Shown here one piece after another: positions 37,395-47,273 of a stretch of DNA of 64,000 bases. Numbering within the stretch: position 1 is the first letter of the stretch; each line of letters opens with the position of its first letter. The position numbers and the translations under genes are program-made. The stretch spans positions 160,509-224,508 of the forward strand of contig CAZQOQ010000033.1 of NCBI GenBank assembly GCA_964595205.1, in the 5' to 3' direction. The stretch is from JADKIH01 sp964595205. Lineage in GTDB: Bacteria > Bacteroidota > Bacteroidia > AKYH767-A > 2013-40CM-41-45. The notes under the pieces were generated by a model. It worked only from the letters and a program-made list of their open reading frames with translations. It had not been told where the DNA came from and searched no databases.

Positions 37395-40300
37395 ATGGAT
37401 CGACAACAGCTGCTGAGTTTATATACCTCAAATCCTTCGGTAGCGTCTTTTGTTCCCCAAATCACCCAGCCCGAAATAAAACGCGTTCACCTGAACGGGT
37501 TAATCGGCTCCTCACAGGCATTAATTGTTGCAGCTGTTTGGTCAATGACGAAGCAATCGCATGTCGTGCTTTTGAACGACAGCGAAGAGGCCGCATACTT
37601 CCTGAACGACCTGGAGAATTTGCTTGGAGAGGGAAATGCATTTTTTTTTCCCTCGTCTTATAAGAAGTCATTTTTGATTGAGGAAACTGACAGCTCAAAT
37701 ATCCTGATGCGGGCGGAAGTGCTTAGCAAGCTGAACAGGAACAGCAAAACGCTGGTGGTTACCTATCCGGAAGCGTTTGCCGAAAAGGTGACGACGAGAA
37801 AGAACCTCGAACTGAATTCGATTGCGATGAAGGTGGGGGAGAGCATTTCGATCGGCTTCATAAACGAATTCCTGCTTCATCATGATTTCGAGAATGTCGA
37901 TTTTGTTCAGCAGGCAGGAGAGTTTTCGATCCGCGGGGGCATCGTCGACATTTATTCTTTTGCAAACGAACTCCCTTACCGGATTGAATTCTCCGGCGAT
38001 GATGTAGAGAGCATCCGTACATTCGATCCGGAAACGCAGCTTTCCGTGCAGGCCATGAATCATGTGGCCATCATGCCAAACGTTCAGAAAAAACTTCTTG
38101 AAAATGATCGTACATCTTTTGCCGATTTCCTTCCGGCAGAGACGGTGATCTGGACTCACGATCTCACCTCGTCGATAGAATTTCTTCGCCTGAATACACT
38201 GGATGAAACAGATCAGTCGGTGAAAGGTGATCTGAAGGAATTATTCGACAGCCATGATGCATTACTTGAAAAACTAAAGGAGAAGCGACTGATTGAATTC
38301 GGAAAGCGGCACATGATGAAGGGTGATTTCAGTGTCGATTTTTCGTTTTCGCCACAGCCGTCGTTCAATAAGAATTTTCCTTTGTTGATTACCAATCTTC
38401 AGGGCAACCAGAGGAAGAATATTAAGAATATAATTTTTGCCGATACGGCCAAACAGATCGAACGACTGTATGCAATTTTCGAAGATCTTGAGAAGAAGAA
38501 TGCCATTGAAAACAAGGTGGAATTCACGACCCTGCTTTTGTCGCTGCATGAGGGTTTCATCGACAACGATCTTGGTTTGGCGTGTTATACCGACCACCAG
38601 ATCTTCGACCGGTATCATCGTTTCAGGCTGAAGAAGAAGCATAACAGGAATGAATCGCTGACTTTGAAGGAACTTTCTTCGCTGAAGCCGGGAGATTATG
38701 TGACTCACATCGATCATGGTGTAGGACGTTTCGCCGGACTTGAAGAGGTGCATGTGAATGGGAAGCCGCAGGAGGCTGTACGACTCATTTACAAGGACAA
38801 TGATATTCTTTATGTGAGCATTCATTCGCTGCATCGCATTGCGAAATACACAGGCAAGGAGGGAACGGTGCCGACATTGCACAAGCTGGGTTCGGCAACG
38901 TGGGCGACGTTAAAGCAGAAGACGAAGAAGAAGGTGAAAGATATTGCAAAGGATCTCATCGAACTTTATGCAAAGCGCCGTGCTGCGAAAGGGTTTGCTT
39001 TCAGTCCCGATACGTATTTACAGAATGAACTCGAGGCAAGTTTTATATACGAAGATACACCGGACCAGGTAAAGTCGACGCGGGATGTGAAGAAGGACAT
39101 GGAAAAAATTTACCCGATGGACAGGCTGATCTGCGGAGATGTAGGCTTCGGGAAAACTGAGATTGCGATAAGGGCGGCGTTCAAGGCGGTGGCGGACAGC
39201 AGGCAGGTTGCGGTTTTGGTTCCGACTACCATACTGGCATTGCAGCATTACAATACATTCAAGGATCGCCTGAAAGATTTTCCATGCAAAGTCGATTACA
39301 TCAATCGGTTTAAGTCGTCGGCCAAACAGAAGGAAACGCTTCAGCAATTATCAGAAGGAAAAATCGACATCATCATAGGCACACACAGGCTGCTTGGCAA
39401 GGATGTGAAGTTTAAAAATCTTGGATTGATGGTGATTGATGAGGAGCAGAAGTTTGGCGTTGCCGCGAAAGAAAAACTGAAATCGCTGCGGGTGAATGTG
39501 GATACGCTAACTCTCACCGCGACGCCGATTCCGCGCACGCTGCAGTTTTCGCTGATGGGTGCGCGCGACCTCAGCATCATCAATACGCCGCCGCCGAACC
39601 GGTACCCGGTTACGACGGAGTTGCATGTTTTTGATGAGAAGACGATACGCGATGCTGTTAATTATGAGCTGGCGCGAGGCGGCCAGGTATTCTTCGTGCA
39701 TAACCGCGTGCAGGACATTCACGATGTATCGGCGATGATAAACAGGCTGTGTCCGCAGGCAAGAGTTGCGGTGGGGCATGGACAGATGGACGGAGACAAG
39801 CTTGAAGAAACGCTGATGACGTTTATTGAAGGCGAAAGCGATGTGCTTGTGTCCACGACGATCATCGAATCTGGAATTGACATACCGAATGCGAATACGA
39901 TTATCATCAACCAGGCACAGAATTTTGGATTGAGCGACCTTCACCAGATGCGGGGAAGGGTAGGGCGTTCGAACAAGAAGGCGTATTGTTACCTGCTGGC
40001 ACCACCGGTTTCGGTATTGACGAATGAAGCGAAGCAAAGGCTGAAGGCAATTGAAGAATTTTCAGACCTGGGATCCGGATTCAATGTGTCGATGCGCGAT
40101 CTGGATATTCGTGGGGCGGGAAATCTTCTGGGCGGTGAGCAAAGCGGATTTATTTCCGAGATAGGATTTGAAATGTATCACAAGATTCTCGACGAGGCAA
40201 TCCAGGAACTCAAAGAGACCGAGTTTGCGGATTTGTTTACGGAAGAGCGCGAAGAGAAAAAGTTTGTGCACGACTGCCAGATCGATACGGATCTTGAAAT

Positions 40301-40718
40301 CCTGTTGCCGTTTGATTATGTGAACAGTGTTTCCGAAAGACTGAATCTCTACAAGGAGCTCGACAACATCAGCAGCGAGGAGAAGCTGGCAGATTTCGAA
40401 AAGCACCTGCGCGACCGGTTTGGCCCCCTGCCAAAGCCTGCGCTGGAATTGTTATCGACGATACGTCTGAGATGGATTGCCGAGAAGCTGGGATTTGAAA
40501 AAATATTATTGAAGAATAAACGATTCATCGGATATTTCGTAAGCAATCCGGCATCGCATTTTTATCAATCTGAAGTCTTTTCTAAAATTTTGAAATACGT
40601 TCAGAAGAATGCGCATAAGTGCAGGCTGAAGGAGGAGAAGTCGAGGTTGTCGCTTACATTGAAGGATATTGAGACCGTGGAACAGGCGAATGGCGCTTTG
40701 AGTTTTTTGTTGGAATAA
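37395..40718 (+). CDS. mfd: Transcription-repair coupling factor
   Basis: Encodes 1107 residues. The N-terminal UvrB-like region includes FSIRGGIVDIYSF. A CarD-like RNA-polymerase interaction domain (about 425-490) starts with LKPGDYVTHIDHGVGRF. The helicase domains contain the Walker A motif CGDVGFGKTEIAIRAA (near 580), motif II DEEQKFG, the segment TLTATPIPRTLQFSLMG and the C-terminal RGRVGRS motif. Mfd dislodges RNA polymerase stalled at DNA damage and recruits the Uvr excision system. No terminator is visible between it and the convergent T9SS cargo gene. Confidence 0.97.
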   Translation: MDRQQLLSLYTSNPSVASFVPQITQPEIKRVHLNGLIGSSQALIVAAVWSMTKQSHVVLLNDSEEAAYFLNDLENLLGEGNAFFFPSSYKKSFLIEETDSSNILMRAEVLSKLNRNSKTLVVTYPEAFAEKVTTRKNLELNSIAMKVGESISIGFINEFLLHHDFENVDFVQQAGEFSIRGGIVDIYSFANELPYRIEFSGDDVESIRTFDPETQLSVQAMNHVAIMPNVQKKLLENDRTSFADFLPAETVIWTHDLTSSIEFLRLNTLDETDQSVKGDLKELFDSHDALLEKLKEKRLIEFGKRHMMKGDFSVDFSFSPQPSFNKNFPLLITNLQGNQRKNIKNIIFADTAKQIERLYAIFEDLEKKNAIENKVEFTTLLLSLHEGFIDNDLGLACYTDHQIFDRYHRFRLKKKHNRNESLTLKELSSLKPGDYVTHIDHGVGRFAGLEEVHVNGKPQEAVRLIYKDNDILYVSIHSLHRIAKYTGKEGTVPTLHKLGSATWATLKQKTKKKVKDIAKDLIELYAKRRAAKGFAFSPDTYLQNELEASFIYEDTPDQVKSTRDVKKDMEKIYPMDRLICGDVGFGKTEIAIRAAFKAVADSRQVAVLVPTTILALQHYNTFKDRLKDFPCKVDYINRFKSSAKQKETLQQLSEGKIDIIIGTHRLLGKDVKFKNLGLMVIDEEQKFGVAAKEKLKSLRVNVDTLTLTATPIPRTLQFSLMGARDLSIINTPPPNRYPVTTELHVFDEKTIRDAVNYELARGGQVFFVHNRVQDIHDVSAMINRLCPQARVAVGHGQMDGDKLEETLMTFIEGESDVLVSTTIIESGIDIPNANTIIINQAQNFGLSDLHQMRGRVGRSNKKAYCYLLAPPVSVLTNEAKQRLKAIEEFSDLGSGFNVSMRDLDIRGAGNLLGGEQSGFISEIGFEMYHKILDEAIQELKETEFADLFTEEREEKKFVHDCQIDTDLEILLPFDYVNSVSERLNLYKELDNISSEEKLADFEKHLRDRFGPLPKPALELLSTIRLRWIAEKLGFEKILLKNKRFIGYFVSNPASHFYQSEVFSKILKYVQKNAHKCRLKEEKSRLSLTLKDIETVEQANGALSFLLE

Positions 40719-40752
40719 TTTACAATGAAAAAATTAACACGGAGGTATAATA

Positions 40753-41619
40753 TTATTTTTCAACGATAATTTTTTCTATGTAACTTCTTTCGGAGGATTT
40801 TACAATAATAAAATAAATTCCGCTATTTAATGTGCTTATATCGATTTCAAAATTCTGAGGTGGGTTAAATAATGTTGGTAATGATTGTCGTCCAACGATA
40901 TCGAATATTTTAATTTCTGCTTTGCCGGGTATTGGTTGTTGAACAAAGATTTTATTTTTTGCCGGGTTTGGAAATATCTTGAAATTATCTTTGTCGATTT
41001 CATTAACGCTTATTAAACCAGAGCCGAATGAATAATCTTTGATAAAGCAACCCGGATCACAATTTACTCTGATCCATCCGTAAATTGTATCTGTATTGTT
41101 TAAATGTTTAACGGCAATATATTTATCAATTGCATCGCTGTTCCAGTCTGTGACAGTTTGAGAAGCTCCGCAACAATAAGCAAAATATGTTATGTAGAGT
41201 GTTGAATCCCAACTGGCGATTTGTGGATTGATAGTGTCACCAATCAAAAGTGGATCGGCAATTTTTGCTATCATCCAACTTGAAAAATTTGGGTTAAATA
41301 CAGAATCTGTTCGGCCATATCGTATGAACGAATTTTGATTCAGGCTGCTTATTTTAAGATAATAGCTTTGTGTACCAGCAGATTGAAAACAATAAGCACG
41401 GAATTGTAAATCATTTTGGAAGTCGCCATTAACATCTATAAAATAATTTTCTAAATCTGGTTGCCCAATGAAAAATGCATATATTAATGTGTCAGGATTT
41501 ATGTCTCTGTAATTTATAAACATATCTCCCGCTTTATAATATTGTTGTGCGAAAGAAAATAATGATATGTTAGAAAAGAAAATCCAGTAAAGAAATTTCG
41601 TTTTTAAAAATCGGGGCAT
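40753..41619 (-). CDS. Small T9SS type A cargo protein of unknown function
   Basis: Encodes 288 residues. The signal peptide (MPRFLKTKFLYWIFF, ending SFAQ) leads into an unrecognised ~180-residue domain with DTLIYAFFIGQPDLENYFIDVNG-type beta sequence and two cysteine pairs (AYCCGA; NCDPGCF). The last ~80 residues (FPNPAKNKIFV, DIVGRQSL, LNSGIYFIIVK) are a T9SS type A sorting domain. The long structured intergenic region lies upstream. Confidence 0.87.
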   Translation of the reverse strand: MPRFLKTKFLYWIFFSNISLFSFAQQYYKAGDMFINYRDINPDTLIYAFFIGQPDLENYFIDVNGDFQNDLQFRAYCFQSAGTQSYYLKISSLNQNSFIRYGRTDSVFNPNFSSWMIAKIADPLLIGDTINPQIASWDSTLYITYFAYCCGASQTVTDWNSDAIDKYIAVKHLNNTDTIYGWIRVNCDPGCFIKDYSFGSGLISVNEIDKDNFKIFPNPAKNKIFVQQPIPGKAEIKIFDIVGRQSLPTLFNPPQNFEIDISTLNSGIYFIIVKSSERSYIEKIIVEK

Positions 41620-42208
41620 TTAAAAGAAATTAAATATATCAATGATTAAAATTACGAAAAAATTAATAGCTGCGATCGTAAAAAGCTTAGTAATGTAATT
41701 TTACCGTAAAATCTGGCTACTTAACTCATCAACTATGCTCCGCTCGGGTTATGGTGATTTAAGGATGTCATGAATGATAAATATCCTAATAAATGAACCG
41801 CCATATATGAGGTTGTAGTGTTGATTCGTTTTTTTGTCCTTTGATTATTTATAACTGTTATTACAATGACTTGTAATGATGGTACGTACGATTGGGGTTA
41901 GAGGGAAAATCGTATGCACCACCGGCGCAAGCCGTTTCTTTTCTTCATCATTCCTTTTCTACATGCTAAAAGTGAGAGGCCGGGCTCCGCATTCAAATGA
42001 GAGCCCCGGGCAGAGAATCTATCTCAGGCGCCCCCGGGCCATTTATTGTGCTTAATCGACCTAAAAAAATTAAAGTTTGGCTAGTAAGTCCTGAGATAGG
42101 TTTACATGCCTTTTTTACAATCGGAATCTGATTTCTCAAAGCCTTACATTACAATCAGAATCTGATTTCTCAAAAGCAGACTTATTGAAGTATACATTAG
42201 CAAAATAA
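41620..42208. other. 589-bp intergenic region with a GC-rich, structured island
   Basis: The region separates two minus-strand genes and has no credible coding frame. Within otherwise AT-rich DNA, 41887-42040 is GC-rich and has several potential hairpins: TACGATT/AATCGTA (41887-41914), CGGC-GCAA-GCCG (41923-41934, a GNRA-type tetraloop) and GGGCTC/GAGCCC (41982-42006, extendable through a bulge). It may be a non-coding RNA or the decayed remains of a mobile element. Confidence 0.5.
42115..42174. repeat. Two direct 26-bp repeats, each a near palindrome (34-bp period)
   Basis: TTACAATCRGAATCTGATTT is followed by CTCAAA at both 42115-42140 and 42149-42174, differing at one base. The second copy contains AATCAGA-A-TCTGATT, a perfect 15-bp palindrome. 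It lies 3' of the deacetylase-like gene and 5' of the 288-residue cargo gene. Confidence 0.75.
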
Positions 42209-44131
42209 TCAATTGTCCAGGGTAATCCTGATCACTCCCTCGGCCAATTCGAAAATAATCAGCTTACCGTCGACGGAATATTTTCCACCGCCTTCAACGG
42301 CAATTGGCGTAGAGCGTAACGGGAGCATGATCGCAAGTCCTTCCATTCGTTTAGGAACGTTAATGGTTACTATTCTCTTTTCATTGATATAATTGATGTC
42401 GAGCGTAACTTCGTTTCGTGCTGCCCACCACAAACCAAAATCGTTAATAGTTCCTATCCACGCTTCGTCTTTTAATGCCTCTATAAACATCTTCTCTACG
42501 ATGAGTCCCGTTGAGTTGGGATGAACCTGTCCGATGAAGCAGCCGCCGTAAACGGCAATCTTCCTCGCGAGTGCGATCGAATTCGATGCACGGTCAACGG
42601 TATAAGGTGGAAACTCATCGTCGTCTGTTACCGGAAATTCGAATGCCTGCATTTCGGAGTCGTATTCCCTGTTATAATTTAATTGAAACGGCAGGTGAGT
42701 GAGTGCCATATTTGCGGGTATGGAAGAACTGAATCGATAACCGCTGGCGAGCAGGCTTTGAGGATAGGTGAAAGGAATATATATGTTGCTTCCGCGGAAG
42801 GTCGTCGTCACGTTCCCGGGCACGAACCGATCGATCAGGAAACGACTGATGCGCATCTCGCCGAAAATTGTTCCATGGTAGGTCTTATCCCAGGCCATCA
42901 CATAAGGACGATAATTCGGATATACTTCATCACCACTTCCCTGGGGGAACTGATCGAATAACGGTGAGCCGGAAACAGCATTACTCTGCAGGTCCATTCC
43001 GGCCTGGGAGATGAGCCGCAGCTTTTTGAAGTCTTCAATGGAATTGAAAATTCGTTCACGGCTGTCGCGGATATACCTTGTCTGGATGAAATAAGTAGAG
43101 TGTATGCCCATCTTTTTCTCCTCCTTTGCGAACAGTACTGCATTATCCAGCGCCCTCGCAAAGTTGATGTTGTGAGTGATGCAGACTGACAGGCTCTTAT
43201 TATAGGGTACTGTTATGATGGTTGCGGCATCTCTCTCTCCCTGCAGATAAATGTTTTTTATCAACCGTAAAACAACATCGATGGTTGGCTCGAACCGGTT
43301 TGCCGGAGAACGGTTGAAATCCTGGTGACGGATATTATGACCCTTCAATATCAGAAATCCGATGTCGAAGCCAAAAGCATAGGCTGCACCGTTTTCGTAT
43401 AACTTCTGGGTGATTGCGGCTGATTTATCCTCGTAGGTTGCAAGCGGCGCCATTTGAGTTTTTGAGTAACTATATGTTCCGATCGTTTCCTTGAACTTTT
43501 CTTTATTGCCTATGGATATTTCAATTTCTTTTTTGTTGGTGAACTCGTTGGTTAGAACGTTTTCGGAATCTTTAAGGATATGAATTTCGAAATGCTGCTT
43601 GCTCGGGACAGGTTCTTCAAAACCGAAGACTTCATTCAATGCTCCAAGCACCTGGATGCCGATAAGAGTTCCGCCGTTTCTAGGAAATGCTGCCAAAGCC
43701 TGCAACGCACCTGGCGAAAGTGAAGCGCCGGAAACAACGGGATAAACGATCACAACACTGTGCTGTATTGCCTTACGGTAATCAGTTGTGATGATAAACG
43801 GAACTCCGATGGATTTTAATCCGTGCGCAATGCCGAGCCACGAAGCACTGGTGTCCGTGAGTAATACAGCAAGCCGGCTGATAGATCCTGAAGAATACCT
43901 GGAAGGCGGAGTGGGTATTCGGTCAGGGAATGTGGACTTGTCTTCCGGGCCGTTGATGCTGTTGGCAACGAAAATTTCATTTCGCCTCACATCATATGTC
44001 TCCGGGTAATTGTTGTTTTTTATGGTTCCTATCTCATCGCCCTGCCTGTCGGAGCCGCACGAAAGAAAACCCAAAGCCAGTACGAATAAAATAAATGCAA
44101 GAATGCGTGAAAGCTTTCTTTTAAAAAACAT
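42209..44131 (-). CDS. Lipoprotein with degenerate polysaccharide-deacetylase-like domain
   Basis: Encodes 640 residues. The N-terminus is a lipoprotein signal with the lipidated residue at C25 (ALGFLSC). Residues about 85-270 resemble a glutamine-amidotransferase-like flavodoxin fold (LAVLLTDTSASWLGIAHGL, GGTLIGIQVLG). The following region has the layout of NodB-type polysaccharide deacetylases (SVCITHNINFARAL, MGIHSTYFIQTRY, FIGQVHPNS). In active enzymes the first motif reads THDxD with a metal- or base-acting aspartate; here it is T319-H-N-I-N323, both acids replaced by asparagine. The protein is therefore probably a non-catalytic envelope glycan-binding lipoprotein, but homology is inferred by eye. 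Confidence 0.65.
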   Translation of the reverse strand: MFFKRKLSRILAFILFVLALGFLSCGSDRQGDEIGTIKNNNYPETYDVRRNEIFVANSINGPEDKSTFPDRIPTPPSRYSSGSISRLAVLLTDTSASWLGIAHGLKSIGVPFIITTDYRKAIQHSVVIVYPVVSGASLSPGALQALAAFPRNGGTLIGIQVLGALNEVFGFEEPVPSKQHFEIHILKDSENVLTNEFTNKKEIEISIGNKEKFKETIGTYSYSKTQMAPLATYEDKSAAITQKLYENGAAYAFGFDIGFLILKGHNIRHQDFNRSPANRFEPTIDVVLRLIKNIYLQGERDAATIITVPYNKSLSVCITHNINFARALDNAVLFAKEEKKMGIHSTYFIQTRYIRDSRERIFNSIEDFKKLRLISQAGMDLQSNAVSGSPLFDQFPQGSGDEVYPNYRPYVMAWDKTYHGTIFGEMRISRFLIDRFVPGNVTTTFRGSNIYIPFTYPQSLLASGYRFSSSIPANMALTHLPFQLNYNREYDSEMQAFEFPVTDDDEFPPYTVDRASNSIALARKIAVYGGCFIGQVHPNSTGLIVEKMFIEALKDEAWIGTINDFGLWWAARNEVTLDINYINEKRIVTINVPKRMEGLAIMLPLRSTPIAVEGGGKYSVDGKLIIFELAEGVIRITLDN

Positions 44132-44313
44132 ATTCTGATTCCGGATTTGTATTTATAATCGCAAACTTACTTAAAAAAAGAATTATTTTTTCTATAATTC
44201 CTGTATTGATCATCACTTTTTATTAATGGTGTATTTGTATAACAACATTGAACGCAGGTTCAGATCTTTCAGTAAAAATTTTTATGACACAGATTACGCG
44301 GAGAATATACAAT

Positions 44314-45582
44314 TCAGTTAGCCCGTATTGCATCCACGGGATTCATTTTTGAAGCCTGCAATGCAGGAACATAACCGCTGATCACACCGATGGAAGCGGA
44401 GATGATTATTCCCATGAGGATGTTGCCGAATGTGAGCGTAAGATCCATGCCTGTTGCATTGGAAGCGGCAATCGACAACAGCAATACAAACAAAAGTCCG
44501 ACTCCTCCGCCGATTATACAGAGAATTACTGCTTCGACCAGGAACTGGAGGAGAATAAAATAGTTCTTTGAACCAAGTGACTTTTGAATTCCAATGATGC
44601 TGGTTCTCTCCTTCACCGAAACAAACATGATATTGGCAATTCCGAAACCTCCAACAAGAATTGAAAAACCACCGATGATCCAGCCCGCCAATCCGAGAGT
44701 ACGGAAAAGCTGGTCTAGTCCGTTCGACAACAGGCTCGTTTCATTCAATGCAAAGTCTTCCGACTCACGAGGCTGAAGCCTTCTCACTCCCCGCATCGCT
44801 CCCCGAATTTCATCTTTCATTTCTGTCATTGATACCCCTTCCTTCGCTTTTACGATGATCGTCGGATCAATATCATTGGAGCGGAGATTCACAAGGCTTC
44901 TGGCAAAATTCACCGGGATGATCACGCAATTGTCGGAAGAATTATCTATTAAACTTGAACCCTCCTTTTTCAATTCGCCGATGATTGTAAGCTTAAATCC
45001 ACGTATGGTAATGCTCTGGTCCAGCGAACTCTTATCGGGGAATAGTGCTGATTTTATATCCGCGCCAATAAGTGCCACCGGACTCCCCGAAGCAGACTCG
45101 TGTTCTGTAAAATAACGGCCATCTTCAAGGTCAAACACTTTTACGATGTCGTAATCGTGTGAAGCACATATTACAACGCAGTTCTCTGCCGAACTGCTTT
45201 TGTATTTGATCGTCTGGTTCCCGAGATTTCCGACGTATGACATGGCTTCGACAGTAGTCGATTTTTTTTCCAGCTCATTCATTTCCTTGATTCCCGGCAA
45301 CGGCCGGTTCATATACTTCCACCACGGATACTCGCCATCGCCTTCTGGTACCCAGGGCCATTTCTGAATATAAATAACATTATTGCCAAGCGATTCAACA
45401 TCCTTCCTGATTTTTCTCTCAAGCGAATCCGTCACGGTAAATACAGAGATGATTGCAAAAATTCCGATCGTAATACCCAGCAACGATAGAAACGTCCTGA
45501 GCTTATTTACCCGGAGTGCTTCGAAAGCAAATAAAAAGCTTTCACGAACGAGCCGAAAAAAAAGTGCAGTTCTGTTTTGCAT
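44314..45582 (-). CDS. MacB-type ABC transporter permease
   Basis: Encodes 422 residues from the ATG at 45582. The open frame reaches back to 45633, but that would place the start inside the inverted heptamer repeat, and the family start is MQNRTALFFRLVRESFLFAFEALRVNKLRTFLSLLGI. The layout is a first membrane helix, a large periplasmic MacB-core domain (about 50-280), and three C-terminal helices with the FtsX motif ERTSIIGIQKSLGSK and the end LQASKMNPVDAIRAN. It would work with an ATPase and an adaptor, neither of which is adjacent. Confidence 0.92.
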   Translation of the reverse strand: MQNRTALFFRLVRESFLFAFEALRVNKLRTFLSLLGITIGIFAIISVFTVTDSLERKIRKDVESLGNNVIYIQKWPWVPEGDGEYPWWKYMNRPLPGIKEMNELEKKSTTVEAMSYVGNLGNQTIKYKSSSAENCVVICASHDYDIVKVFDLEDGRYFTEHESASGSPVALIGADIKSALFPDKSSLDQSITIRGFKLTIIGELKKEGSSLIDNSSDNCVIIPVNFARSLVNLRSNDIDPTIIVKAKEGVSMTEMKDEIRGAMRGVRRLQPRESEDFALNETSLLSNGLDQLFRTLGLAGWIIGGFSILVGGFGIANIMFVSVKERTSIIGIQKSLGSKNYFILLQFLVEAVILCIIGGGVGLLFVLLLSIAASNATGMDLTLTFGNILMGIIISASIGVISGYVPALQASKMNPVDAIRAN

Positions 45583-45625
45583 GGATAGGATAAAAGTAGA
45601 AGAATATTGTTTAAGTTGAAAATCA

Positions 45626-45682
45626 AAGGTCAAAGGTCAAAAATCAAAAATAGGAATAAGCGGATTTTTGACCTTTGACTTT
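45626..45682. repeat. Heptamer repeats forming a 20-bp inverted repeat
   Basis: The left arm (45626-45645) contains AAAGGTC and AAAAATC units; the right arm (45663-45682) is its reverse complement with one G-T wobble. The 17-base loop leaves a long stable hairpin. It sits between the divergent permease gene and purH, so it is not a terminator for either. Confidence 0.85.
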
Positions 45683-45746
45683 AATTTTAGACATCCGCAA
45701 ACCACTCCCCGAAATTCCCTAAAATTGCGCCCATAATAAAAAAGAA

Positions 45747-47273
45747 ATGGGATCGGATAAAAAGATCGTAAGTGCATTGATTTCAGTTTATCATAAAGAT
45801 AATCTCGAAGAAATTGTGAGAAAACTGCATGATCTTAATGTCAGACTTTATGCAACCGGCGGCACACAGGAATTCATTGAATCCCTTAACATACCGGTAA
45901 TTCCTGTAGAAGAAATCACCGAATTTCCGTCCATCCTGGGTGGAAGGGTCAAGACCCTGCATCCGAGAATTTTCGGAGGCATTCTCAACCGAAGGGAAAA
46001 TATTCACGATCTGGCGGAGATGGATGAATTCCATATTCCCAATATCGACCTGGTCGTGATCGATCTCTATCCGTTTGAAGAGACCGTTGCTTCAGGAGCA
46101 GATGATGCATCCATCATCGAGAAAATAGATATTGGAGGTATTTCACTCATCCGTGCGGCAGCTAAAAATTTCAATGATGTATTGATCATTCCTTCATCGT
46201 CAGAATACTCCTTCCTGAAAAAAATTCTTTTCGAGAAAAACGGTGTTTCAACCATTTTTGACCGGAAAAAAATGGCCGCGACGGCATTTCATGTTTCGTC
46301 GAATTATGATACAGCCATTTTCAATTATTTTAACCGCGACCGGGAATTGCCGTTTTTCAAAAAGAGCATCGGTCAGTCAAGGAAACTCCGTTATGGAGAA
46401 AATCCCCATCAAAGCGGTACATTTTACGGTGACTTCGATTCACTCTTCGAACAGTTGCATGGAAAGGATATTTCGTTCAACAATTTGCTGGATATAGACT
46501 CAGCCGTTTCGATTATATCAGAATTCGAGGAACCGACGTTTGTAATCATCAAGCATAACAATGCCTGCGGACTGGCATCCGGACCGAAACTTTCAGAGAC
46601 CTGGTTGATGGCGCTTGCCGGAGACCCTGTTTCGGCATTCGGAGGAGTAATCTGTACCAACCGCCGTGTTGATGCTTTAACAGCAACCGAAATCAGCAAG
46701 ATTTTTTTCGAAGTGCTCATTGCTCCCTCATTTGACGATGAGGCAATGAAAATTCTAACTCAGAAAAAAAACAGGGTTTTGCTTGTCCAGAAGAAAACCG
46801 ATCTGCCGCCAATGCAGTTCAGAACAGTTTTGAATGGTGTGGTGGAACAGGACAGGGATAGTCATACCGAAACCGCAACCGACATGAAGGTAGTTACGAT
46901 CGAAGGTCCGTCGAAAGACCAGCTGGAGGATATGGAATTTGCCAACAAAATCGTGAAACACCTTAAGTCAAATGCCATCGTTCTTGCCAGGAAGAAACAA
47001 TTACTCGGTTCCAGTGCCGGACAGACTTCCCGTGTGGATGCTTTACAGCAATCAATTTCGAAAGCAAAAAATTTCGGTTTTGATCTCAGAGGAGCAGTGA
47101 TGGCCAGTGATGCATTTTTTCCTTTTCCTGATTGTGTCGAGATTGCCGGCCATGCAGGTATCAAAGCGGTAATTCAGCCGGGAGGTTCCATCAAAGACCA
47201 GGATTCGGTCGACTATTGCAACGCTCATCATATGGTGATGGTGATGACCGGTTACAGGCATTTTAAACACTGA
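45747..47273 (+). CDS. purH: Bifunctional AICAR transformylase/IMP cyclohydrolase
   Basis: Encodes 508 residues that catalyse the last two steps of IMP synthesis. The N-terminal MGS-type cyclohydrolase domain has ALISVYHKDN, YATGGTQEFIESL and GGRVKTLHPRIFGGIL. The C-terminal transformylase domain contains LRYGENPHQSG and the catalytic KHNNACG near residue 270. The sequence TAAAATTG at 45720 resembles the -7 element with one mismatch. Confidence 0.97.
   Translation: MGSDKKIVSALISVYHKDNLEEIVRKLHDLNVRLYATGGTQEFIESLNIPVIPVEEITEFPSILGGRVKTLHPRIFGGILNRRENIHDLAEMDEFHIPNIDLVVIDLYPFEETVASGADDASIIEKIDIGGISLIRAAAKNFNDVLIIPSSSEYSFLKKILFEKNGVSTIFDRKKMAATAFHVSSNYDTAIFNYFNRDRELPFFKKSIGQSRKLRYGENPHQSGTFYGDFDSLFEQLHGKDISFNNLLDIDSAVSIISEFEEPTFVIIKHNNACGLASGPKLSETWLMALAGDPVSAFGGVICTNRRVDALTATEISKIFFEVLIAPSFDDEAMKILTQKKNRVLLVQKKTDLPPMQFRTVLNGVVEQDRDSHTETATDMKVVTIEGPSKDQLEDMEFANKIVKHLKSNAIVLARKKQLLGSSAGQTSRVDALQQSISKAKNFGFDLRGAVMASDAFFPFPDCVEIAGHAGIKAVIQPGGSIKDQDSVDYCNAHHMVMVMTGYRHFKH

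Noticed and set aside
38274..38882. A 202-codon minus-strand open frame within mfd
   Set aside because: It covers conserved Mfd domains on the other strand and has no recognisable protein features.
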